Origin: Nereocystis luetkeana | Taxonomy: Eukaryota > Sar > Phaeophyceae > Laminariales > Laminariaceae | Reading direction: 5' to 3' | DNA: 64,000 nt | Assembly (NCBI GenBank): GCA_031213475.1 | Contig: JARUPZ010000003.1 | Span: 13,521,580-13,585,579 of the forward strand | Shown: positions 48,601 to 60,600 of the stretch, one piece after another | Position numbering within the stretch: position 1 is the first letter of the stretch | Layout of the letters: every line of letters begins with the position of its first letter | Notes under the pieces: model-generated | Told to the model about the DNA's origin: nothing | Seen by the model: the letters and a program-made list of their open reading frames with translations, nothing else | Databases searched by the model: none | Position numbers and translations under genes: made by a program

Positions 48601-51600
48601 AATATGCAATACACGGTAGTAGTAAAATGGGCTTGCAAATAACGATATTTCATACTCGTACGCACATCGGATGCAAACATTCTGAGGGGCGCCCCTTAGT
48701 TGAGAGCGGAGTGCGCGTAAGTAGTGGGAAATATATGGGGCGTCGAAAGTGCAAGCCCCAATACCTGTCGAAACACGGTTGGCTCCCTAGCGTAGAGTCA
48801 CGTACGAACTGCATGGCTGCTTGGCCGAAACGTGCTACTCCTCTGTTGTCAATAATAAGGTCCGTTTGGATTACACACGTATTAATAATAAAGGAGTCAG
48901 TATATTTATGGCCATGGACACGTGCGCATCCCTTACCTGGTCCGACGTCCGTGGCCACATGCGCAATTCGACGCGAGTCCATGTCGACGAGGGAAGAAGA
49001 AAGGGGCTGAAGTTTTCTCGCGATAAATAAATGCAAGGAACGGGCTGCACGGAAGGGAGGGGAGGGGGGAGGGGAGCTTGCTATGTGGCCCCCGGATCTG
49101 AGTTATGGCTAGGGAGGAGGAAAGGGAAAAAAAAGAAAGGGCGATGACAACAAACGGGAACAGGAAGGAAAAAAAGAAAAGAAAAAAAGAAATCATGCTT
49201 TGGAAAAGGTACAGCACTGGTTTCCTAACCCCAAATCGTTGAAAATATTGGTACCACCTGGCTCGATTTATAGGGGTCGTTACAATATACTATTAATATG
49301 CAAAAGATCATTATATATCGGAACACAGTGGTATACTGCTGTACCAGGTACCTACTATAGTACTATACTGCAGTAGGCTTTACTTGTAGGTTTGTTGTTC
49401 ATCGGGTTTGCCCTTTTTTTTTGCTTTTCTTCTAAAATGTTTTTTTCGCCATCAGTTTTTTCGCTGCTACTTGTACAAAAAAAAATCTCGTGCGGGACAT
49501 TTGTCGAGCACGCGAGCAGCATCGGAGCGTTGGAGCTGCATGCTGCATGGGTTGTTTTAGACGATACGCAGCTATTAATAGGTAGGATAGCCCTTCGCTG
49601 TTTTATCGACAACCTTCCCCTCCCATGCATCGCATCACAGGACATCGAGAAGGCGATGGAACTGGAACCGGGAAACACGGAGTTCCTCTTCACGGCGGTA
49701 AGTGGGAGCGGACAAAAGCGAGACAAAACAAGACCCCCTCAACAAAAAAATCACTTCCTCCCCCCCCCCCCATCCGAGTTAGATCGTTTGACCGAGTTGA
49801 GCAACCTTTAATTCACTCTGCACAAGTGGGGCTGATCGTATCACGTACCAGGTACTGTAGTGTTTATGCTAAGGCACCCAAGAGGCGGTTACATAGTAAA
49901 ACCCCATTGCTGTCTCTGGAAATTCCTACACCGGAAATTAAATCAACTCATTGAAGCAGTCATATCCATATGCAAGTCCGCCTTTTAAAACGGTTCTTAG
50001 TAGGATGCAGCTCACCCTTCATGCGACTCGCCAGACCCCTCACGGCGCTTCGCGCTTGGTGCAAGCAATGTTTGCCTGGTCGGTGGAAACCCGACATGCT
50101 CCGTCCCGGCTTTTAGGGATGCGACGGTCAATGGTTAAACGAGTACGGCTATGCATGAGATCGAGCGTATCTATCCTATCGAGTACACCCCCCCCCCCAT
50201 CCCATTGTCATACGACTACGGCCATGCATGAGATCGAGAACATCTCTCCTATCGAGTACACCCCCCCTCGCATTGTGCTCCGTCTCGAAAAGGATGCGCG
50301 GTCAATGGCCAAATGACTAAGGCAAACAACACATGAGAATCCCTCCCCCCCCCCAACCCGCATCCCATTTATTATCATCACCCTTCTCCTCTCTCTCCCT
50401 CCTACGTATTGTAGTTGTAACTCAGCTCCGGGGTCATATACGAGTAGCAGACTCTTCTCTCCCTTCTCTCTCCCCTCCCCACTACGGTGGAAATGCCTTC
50501 ACCGAAAATAAAATTAACTCATTGAAGCTGTCATCCATATATATGCAAGAAAATCCGCCTCGAAAGCGGTTCTTAGTAGGACGCAGCTCACCCTTCATGC
50601 AACTCGCCAGACAACTCGCGGCGCTTCGCGCTCGGGGCAAGCAATGTCTGCCTGGTCGGTGAAAACCCGACATGCCCCGTCCCGGCATTGTAGTGATGTG
50701 AGGGTCGACGGTCATACGACTACGGCCATGCATGATATGGAGTACATTCCTTATATTGAGTACACCCCCCCCCCCTCCCATTGTCATACGACTACGGCCA
50801 TGCATGAGATCAGAGAACATCTCTCCTATCGAGTACACCCCCCCCCCTATTCCATTAGGGTCTATGGTCATACGACCACGGACATGCATGAGATAGAGTA
50901 CATATCTCCTATCAAGTACACCCCCCTATCCCAGTGTGCTCTGCCTCGAAAGGGATGCGCGGTCAGTGCAGTGGTGAAATGGCTAAGGCAAGCAACACTT
51001 GAGAACTCCTCCCCCCCCCCCCCCCGCATGCTATTTATCATCATCGCCCATCTCCTCTCTCTCCCTCCTACGTGTTGTAGTTGTAACTCAGCTGCGGAGT
51101 CACATACGAGTAGCAGACTCTTCTCTCCTTCTCTCCCACCCCCACTACGGTACATGCCTTGAATTTTTACCGTGAAGAGAGGGTCCAGCACTTTCTTCTT
51201 CCCTCGTCGATTCGCGTCGATTTTTTCCGGCTGGGCGTCAATTGGGTTTTGTGTTTGGTGCGAGGAAGACTACGACTGAGTGCCAGGTACGGAAGGGAGT
51301 TGCATTATCACGGGGAGCCACAGTAAATAGGACCTACGGTAAACACAAAAACCTATATATTTACCTATGTCTACTGACAATATTTGGACCTATTTACTAT
51401 GGCCCCCCGTGAAAAGTTACGCTAGACTTCGTGCTCAGGGGTCTTGTTGGTTCTTGTTTCCTTTGATTTTTTTTTTTCTTTTTCTTTCTGGAAATGCGTA
51501 GGAGTGATCAACGCTGAAGCCTCTTCATGCTGCGCATGGTTGAGGATGGCCAACAAATATCAACAAGGAAGAAAGTTTTCCAATCATTAGCTTTGTTTAC

Positions 51601-54600
51601 TCCAGGTGCGCGAACTTTAACACCCCCCCCTGCTCCGCCTCGAAAGCGATGCGTGGTCAATGGTCATGACTAAGACAAGCAACAAATGAGTACGCCCCCC
51701 CCCCCCCCCCCTTCACGTGACGCGGGGGGCACTGTCGTACGGTACATAGGGCGTCTTATGCTCCAGGATGGGAGAGTACGATCAAGCTCTGAGCCATCTT
51801 CAACGCTTGATGGAGGTCTACCAGGACCCGCCGGCTTGTGAGAGGTAACGTGTACGGAGGGAGAGGCGTGTACTTTCGGAGATGCCGCTGATAGTCATGC
51901 GTCACACCTGGGACCTGCTCGGACAGTCAATGATCTAGCTGTTTTTCTTCCAAAAGTCAGATATGTTGCTGATCGTGTATGACCTACTATTTAAGGGGGG
52001 CCATAGTTAATACCTGGTAGGACCTATGGTATACATGAAAACCTATATATTTAACCATTTTTACTAACAATATTTGGTCCTATTAACTATGATCCCCCGT
52101 ATTATTAGGGTAGCTCATGTTACCGGGTGGGATCCGTAAACACTGCACATGATGTATGTATCACGTGCCTACCGGCTTGGAGCTGTACTATACAGATCCT
52201 ACACGACCTCTCACATTGGGCAGGTGAGGGCACTACAGTAGATGATCTATCTGCAAATGATATGTCGGAGGTGAGTAGTGTTCGCATCGTTCTACACCCG
52301 GAGTGCACTGCTACAGGAGTCATACCCCCTCGGGCGGGCAAAGCTTATTGCGGGGGGAAGAAAGGGTGCGCGAGAGGAGGGGGAGGGGGAGGGTCAGTCA
52401 GTCAGTCAGTCAGTCAGTCAGTCAGTCAGTCAGCCGTGTGCCGGCAAGTCATGAATTCCCCGAACCCAGCCCGGACACAGCTGAGGGATCGATGGGGCCT
52501 AAAGTGCGTGCCTCTCAGCGTCGTTGATGCATTCCAACCATTTTGTTGGCATGAAGTACGTACACGAAACAACACAGCATCGGCCGGCCAGCAAAGAAAA
52601 ACCTTACCAACCTGAACAAGCCTTGTGGCCTTGTTGGGGGCGCCATCCCTTGGACACCCTTGAACGTTGCCCAATACTCTCCACAGGGCAGGGTTTAGTG
52701 CTGCGCTCGCTCGTCGCTGACCGCGATTTTTCGTTCCAACATTATTCTTAGGGTTTTAGCTAAGTTTCCCCAAACACGGGAACCTTAAATATGTTCGTAT
52801 TACGTTGGGGTTTCCACAACCGCTCGCATCGCCGATCGATCGAGCGAGTCTCGGAACCCCCTCTTTTCAGCGGTTGCATTCGAGTGCTACGTACGGTAGG
52901 GGTCGTGGTACCTGAATTTTCTGAGAATTTTCTGAGGCTCATGACCTCAAGGAGCTCTCTACCTCACCCCAAAACTGACTCTGAAAAAGAATTGAAAAAA
53001 GGCAGCCCGTTGAACAATCTCGAATCCCGTTTCTGCACTGGTTGTAGGTATACCGCCATCGATATTCTAGATGGTTACTGGTATTCCAATGATACTTCGT
53101 ATTTGATTAAGAACCCAGGTCAGTCAGTGACACATTTTGACCAATAAGCGCTGCCTCTGTGGTACAGCACGCCTTTCACCTTTTTTAGTTCTTCTGCTCT
53201 ATTTGTGATGGCCAGGTCGAAGGCGTGCGCGGGAAGCGAGGGGGGAGGGGGTGGCGCTGAGACGAAGGCCGAGCAAGCAAGAGACGCGGAAGAATCTCCC
53301 ACATCTCCTCGGTGCGCGCGATGCGTATACCGGTGACTCCACTATTTTGTAGAACCCAAAAACGAGTCAATGCTGCTGCCCTGCTGCCCTGCCGCTGCTG
53401 CCACCGCTGCTGCGGTCAATACGATCTCATCTTGCGAAGCTTACTGCGACCGCTACTTTTTCATGAGCACGCTACGTGGCCGTTCTGTGTTGTCCTCGAC
53501 GATATATATATTTTTCGCATCCTATTTATTGTCCTTGCCCTTCTTTCTTCTGCTCCCTCCCTCGTCGTAACTCAGATCCCGGATCACAAAGCAGTCTATA
53601 TATATTATATATGTAATTATAATATATCTACCTGGTATGTATTTAATATATGCTTCGAAGTATCTAATACTAATATTTCGGTATAGGGGCGCCCACCGGT
53701 GATCGAGCGCGACTGTTTTTTATTGACGCGATCTGAAACCACAATACTTGCTTGCGCTTCCCGACCGTGTTACTTTTTTGTTTGTGAACCGGAGGCAGGG
53801 AGGCTGATGCCCCCGGAGTCAAGGACCCCACCACGAGCCCGGCCGCCTGCGAGTTTGAGGTAATACTATTAATAGAGCGCATCAAAATGACCACTTATCA
53901 TAGCAGCGTGATGCAACTACCATCGTACACAGCCTGTGTGTTCCGCAAAAGGCAGTGCACGAATGCTGTACGATGCTCATGCCAGCTTCACATGCTCACG
54001 GGCAGCTGATCACAAAAAGCTCTTCTTTTTGCGATATATACCGGTATGTACACAACTAAAACAGTGGCCCCTAATATATAGGCCCTAAACAGGGGGAAAA
54101 AGAGGCTTCCCAAAAACGTATTTCTGGAGAAGACAAAGTGGAGCATCGACAGAAATCCTATCATCGATCGCGTATTCGAAACAGACAACATGTTTCGATT
54201 CGGGCAATGGTTCTTGACAATAACAACGCACCAAAGTGGGGTGCCTTAGGGTGATTTCATAGACCTTGTGCGCAGGTTTCCTTTGTTTCCGGGGATTCCT
54301 TCTCTCAGGAAAGTTTTATTGAGTGATCAACGTTGAAGCTCATGCCGCACATTTTCGGATGACAAGCATAACAATGATTACTTGTGAGCCTACTTACCAC
54401 CGGGCATGGGCCTCAGTGATAATAGACGGCCTCCTTTTTAAGGAGACCCTTCTCACCCTTTTAGGGCTGCAGTCCCGTTACTGAGTCTAACCACTCAGGA
54501 TATAGGCACTTGAAATCTACCTATAGATAGTAGCCTGTCCCCGAGACTACCTATATATATATATATATTAGATAGTAGCCTGTCCCCAAGACGGGATTAC

Positions 54601-57600
54601 AGTCTTCAAAGGGATCAAGGGGCCCCGCGATAAGGGCTAACGCTATATTAATAAGAGCATCAAATTTCTGCGCATCGTTTTTTTTCCCGCCATTTCGAGG
54701 GACCAAACTCGATAAGGGACGGTCGGCGATAGGTGGGGCCAAAAAATGGTAAAGGGCGTTAATACGTAAGGCGCCCCTCCGCCCCGACGCACTACAAAAA
54801 GGTATGTCTTGAGCCCTTTTAGTGCTGCACTGTACACAACTAAATATGTAAGTCTAAGTTAAAGTAATTTCCGCCCAAACGGGAGTCCGGTCCTAACGGG
54901 CGAAAAGGGGCTACCTGCTGATGCTCTTGCTGACGCCTTTCGCGAGGTTGCTTCTCCCCCCCTCCCACCCCCTATTTATATAGGTTGGGTTGGCGTCGGT
55001 TGGAAACGACACTGTAAAATATGCCGCTCACTACGTGAGCTAGGCAACCAGGGTACCGTTTTTTTTTTTTTTGGCGGTCGCCCACAGCTGGTTGTCGAGT
55101 TAGATCATTTGTGCGAGGTAAAGAACCTTTACTCCGCACAAGGGAATTGATCGTATCACGTAGTGTTCAAGGTAAGGCACCCAAGAGGCGTTTGCATAGT
55201 ACTCCCATTGCTGTCTCTGGAAGTGGGTACACCCGAAACTAAAGTCACTCTTTGAAGCTGTCGTCCATATGCAAGTCCGCCTCACAAGCGGTTCTTAGTA
55301 GGATGCAGCGCACCCTTCATGCGACTCGCCGGACACCTCATGGCGCTTTGCGCTTAGTGCAAGCAATGTCTGCCTGCTCGGTGAAAACCCGACGTGCTCC
55401 GTCCCGGCATTGTAGGGATGCGAGGGTTTAAGGTCATATAACTACGGTCATGCATGAAACCAAGTACACCCTCCTGTCGAAACCTCTACCCACCGAACGC
55501 AACACTCATTACCGCCTTATCAGAGTATGAACACCCGGACATATGGATATATGTATACGGCCCTGCTGCTGCTACACGCGACCCCTCCCGCATCCAGATG
55601 GCTCTCTGCCTGTACAAGCTCGGCCGGCCTCTGGAGGCGCTACGTTTGGCGGAACCAAGGCTCGCGTCGTGGTGTTTGCAAGACGCCCGGCGATTTCAGC
55701 TTCGCGGTTTGATCAAGCACGACCTCAGGCGCTTCGGGCAGGCGGTCAAGGTAGGGTAGGGTAGGGTAGGGTAGGGTATAGGGTAGGGTAACGCGAAGGT
55801 GGTGCGGGTTCTGTGGCACGAGGTGGCAGGGAAACGCAGTAGATGGGGGCGACCGCCCGCCCGCCTGCCACGCCCACGCCTCATCTGCCGGTCTCGATCC
55901 GCCGCTACCAGTATGTTTCGCGCGCGTTTCTTTTTCGCTTCATGAGGTGCGGCACGCACGGCATTGCTCAAAAGCGTTTTTTCTCGACCTTTTACCGCCC
56001 AAGATAAGTCGGCCGGGATTACAGGAAAGTGATATTTTTACCGTCCAAGATGAATCGGTCGGGACTACACGAGAACAACATTTTTACCACCAACGAATCG
56101 GTCGGGATTATCTAATGCGTCCCGAGGGGGACCCCATCAGCAGCCGCTCCGATCGCGAAGTCACAGGTCATTCCTGCCCTTGCTCCCTCCTCCCCGACTG
56201 GTCCGTTCGAATCCATGTTTTAAGTCCGGTGTGGTTGTTTCTGCGTTCACGCTGGCACCCTTGTTTCCTTCCGTCGGGTTTCCAGGACTTTACGGCGTCT
56301 TTAGCCATCAACGGCCAGAGACCGGAGGGATTTTTGCTGCGGGGACGCAGCCTGGCCGGCCAAAGCAGGTGCGCGACTCCTCTGGTGCATCCTTGGATTA
56401 CTCGAGTAGTTTGTTTTTCGGTGGGCGTGTTTCCGAGACATGTAACTGATTACGTGCGCACATATATACTTCGTATATATATATATTTATATATAGGGTC
56501 CCTTTGAATGGTATGATGATTAATTTTTTAATCTTTTTTCGAGCTTCCATTTTCGATCGGACAATGAACGTTTTCTCATGTTCACCTTCTAAAAGGAAGC
56601 GACTCTTCTTCGCGTTTCGCTGCTGCACTCGTACGGGAGCGCTGTCCGGAGGAGCTGGCTTTGTTTGTCAGCCATCACAGGACGGTTGGTTGTACACAGA
56701 CCCTTGCTACGACGTGGATGGTATTTTATACTGTTTCCCATGAAGGGCGGGTTATCGGCGACTTAATATTGACTTGCTAATAGCGTAGAGGTCCTCAAGG
56801 GAAGAGCCTCAGAAGGGTGGGCGGTACGATAAAGGCATCGTGCTGTCACTTTCCGGCCAAAGTATTTCTGACCGACGGAGAAGCTCCTCAACGGAGCAGC
56901 AGCTCCGCCTTCCACCGGTGGAGAGAGACCACTTTCGTTACGCAGTTGCATTCGTGCAGTACCTACATACTCCTACATTGGGGCCGTGGGGTCGTTCTTT
57001 TGAGTTACGGTTTCCTTTCGCTTTTTTTGTTCGTCGTTTCATGCAAAACGTCGGTGTTCGAGTGAGGTATCGTAGAGCTCCTCAAGTTAGAGGGGAGCGT
57101 CATACGTAAAAAACAAATGGGTGATTTCCTACCGTTGCCTGAGTCTATCTACCTATACATATATAGGGTTGCTCCGAAGAAGGGCTGCGTGTGTATGTTG
57201 TCCGGGTGCAAGACCATGCAATACCAGACCCACACGACCCCGTGGTCTCAGGCGAACTCTGGCGACCGCGACTGCCATCCGACACGCTTAGCTTCAAACA
57301 GCAGACCTGTGACGGATCAAGGTCGGGCCGGGTCGGTTAACGGTGGCCGGACCCGATCCATGTGAATTCGAAAACCTCATGACCCGACCCGACCCGACCC
57401 GACCCGATCCGCGTGGTTGGAGGCATGACCCGTAAAAAAACCAGGAAAACAGTTCGCCATCTTGCCCGCTATTGATAGCGCCCGCACTTGTAGCCTATAT
57501 ATATGCCTAATCGTGCGCCAGGCGTTCCCCGTGCGCCGTCGCAATGCGTGCCCGCCAAAAGACTAGACGGGTGCCGTTAATCGCCCCCCCCCCCCCCCCG

Positions 57601-60600
57601 GAAAACATAAGCGAGCACAACGCAGTGTGCCCGTGCATCCTGTATCCTCTCGAGTGTGTATGTCTCGCTTAAAAAACATTTCGAAGACGCCTCGACGCAA
57701 CCTGAGCCAATGAGCTTGAGCTTCAACACACGTAGATACATCTGTTCGTATTGAAAAACAAAAAATTCTGACAATCAAAATTGATCTCGAGGTATCGCGC
57801 CCGCCGACGAGGGCGATTTCTGACACAAGTGCCAGGGCCTGCGTCCGCATGAACGGGCGCGCACGAGCCCGGTACGCCCTGCGATCACCACATGATAGAG
57901 CCTCTTCCGACGCGTGTTTGCCTTCTAGGGGCAGCACCTGATTGTTGTGAGGCTCTTCTCGCTCGAGGAGCCCTTGCTATTGTCGGTAGTACAGCGAATA
58001 AAAGCTGATTTTGATAAAAACTTTTACGTTTAACCTCGGCCTGTCGTAGGGACATACAGTAGTTCGAATTGTTGAATTGTAAAAACAAAATATAGGATCA
58101 ACGATGAAGCGTGTCTTGCCAGTGCCCTTGAGGAGCCTCGCCAGTCCCAGTGACGTGTTTTGTGGCCAAAAAGTGCCACCACTCTGGACGTGAATATAAG
58201 GAACGTTTGGACATGAATATGTAGATCATAAGGTCCTTATATTCCCGTCCAGAGTGCTATGAGGCGTGTCCTATCGTAGCAAGAAACGGTTCTCGGCCTC
58301 TCTCAATCAGGTGCTGCGGCAGTTCGATTTTGACGGTAGTCACCACGTGTGCCACCCCTAAACGATGTCCACGGTTTTCACGCTTGCCACTCTGCCACTC
58401 CGTGAACGGTCGCTCCTAGCCGCCCTACGCTTCGGCCGCACAGATTTGAATTTCCATCAAGATACATGTCGTTTGCCATCAGTCTCTGATCACTGCAGCA
58501 TGTAAACACATCGGCACTACCACCTCCCCCTCCCCCCTCCTTCGCCTCTATGTCCTTGTTGGTCGTCTTCTCTTGAATCGCTGCCACCACAGGCACGAGA
58601 GAGCCGTTGACGATTTTTCAACGGCCCTCAACCTTCTGGAGCCGAACACCGAGCCCCGCCGAGCGAGCCGTTACGAAGACACCACCGCCTCCGAGGAGAA
58701 AAACAAACAAACACACTTTTCGGAGGATAACCGCCGCCGCCGCAACAACTACTCCCCCGGTGCACATGGGGAGGGTACAGATGATGATAGTGACGGTGGT
58801 GGTGGTAGTGGTCACCGAAGAAGCGTCAACTCAGCGGCCAATGCCTCGCAAGGCGTGGCAGAAAGTGGCAACGCCACGATTCACCACGAAACGTCCACGG
58901 AGATTCCCGATTCCCAGATGCACGATTACGGCTATGGTGGCAACGGCACCGGCGGGCCCAAAAGCGGCGGCACAGCGGGAGAGGAGGACGGGTACCATCG
59001 TGCTGACCGAGGCCCGTCACCCGAGGGCGCAAACGCCTCCGGCAGGGTTTCTCGGGGCTACGGCGATGGCGAAGAGGACGGTATGGTGGAGTGGGGCTCT
59101 GTTTCAGGGGCGTGCCATTATGCCAGGTGAAAAGAAGGTCAGCCAGGATTGACGTCAGGACAGGTTGCACATCTCATCTCGAACAGATCAATCGTCCGAT
59201 TCCCACTCAGTGTTCTACTGCTGTGCATCGTTCACGACATACACTTACTGATCTGTATGATCTGTATGATCTGTAGGATCTAGCTCATGCTGCCGGGTTG
59301 GAGCTGTACAATCTGCATGGTCTAGCACACTCCCTGGGTTAGATCTGTACATAGAGAGATCCTGCACAACATATCGTAACGGCAGGTGAGAATCTAGATT
59401 ATCTATATCGTGACCAGTCCAAGGTGTGGGTAGGTGGGTCGTGTGATTTTCATTCGTCCCGCGCTAGCAGAAGGACGGCTTTGAGTTGTGATGATGGCTT
59501 TCATAAGCGCTCGAAGTATAATGGCTTGGAACTGGGCTGAGGGAGTTGGGCGTGCGCGACGGGCGAAGCTCCCGTGAGGTGAACGTAGCATCGTATCTCT
59601 GCGTGATGAATTTCGAAATCTTAGGTTACAGTAATTCTTGGAAGGACACATTCTTGGGATTGATTTAGTCGCCCCGGGTGTTCATATCGTCGTCATCATC
59701 ATAATCACCATCACCATCATCATTAGTACAGACCCAACCCAGGAAACCTGTCCTACATAAATCATCGGTAGGTTATATGGCTCCCACCCGGTAACGTGAG
59801 CTAGCTCATTCCCATCAGGCACCTATTGGCCCTGGAAATATCTAGACCACCAAGTGGGTGAAGTCGACGATCTCTCCGAGGTGTGACTGTCATGATCATC
59901 ACCACCCCCACGACCAGCTGTTGGAGATGCGGTCGTCCGTAGACCATAGCACCACAGTAGCTTTTGTGACGCCAATGCATCCATATTACTGCCGTTCATA
60001 CACGGACCTGAAGACGCCGTTCTATAAATAATTGTAACTTTTGATTCTGCGAATATCAGGTTTGGACGTCAGCGTCCTCGTATTTCCCACAGTTGCGAAA
60101 CGAGAAACGCAACACTTCCTGCTACGACTTCTGATTTTCTGAAATATCAGCTTTCGATATCAGCGTCCGAACCTTCCCCCCGTTTTCAAATCGCAATCAA
60201 CACTTCCGAAAAACAGAGCGCTTTCCCTCCAACAGCTCGGGTGCTACGCCGACGCAGCGCAAGACTTCGACGAGGCGGTCGCAGAAGGCCCTGCGAGCTG
60301 GCAGCGCCTCTGGCACCGGGCTATCTGTCTGGCAGAACTGGGCGAGACGTTCAGGGCGCCGGCGGCCAGAGACTTACGAGCATGTGTGTCCATGGCCAAG
60401 GAAGAGCAGATACCCGAGGTGTGACGAACAGCAAGCTTTGTACCCCCTTGGGGGTTTCAGAGGGACGAAACGTCGGAAATAACTTTCTTGACAGCTGCAT
60501 CGTCGGCCTCACGGAGCAACCCAGGCTGCTGATCGGGTAGGGGATGCGCCCTCCTGTAACTGCTGCAAGCCCCGCCCCTTGTACGCTGCACTCGTACACA

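Noticed and set aside
51769..51775. CTCCAG|GATGGG as the acceptor of TPR exon 10
   Set aside because: Out of phase with exon 9; ACATAG|GGCGTC at 51749/51750 is in phase and restores Gly8 of the TPR.
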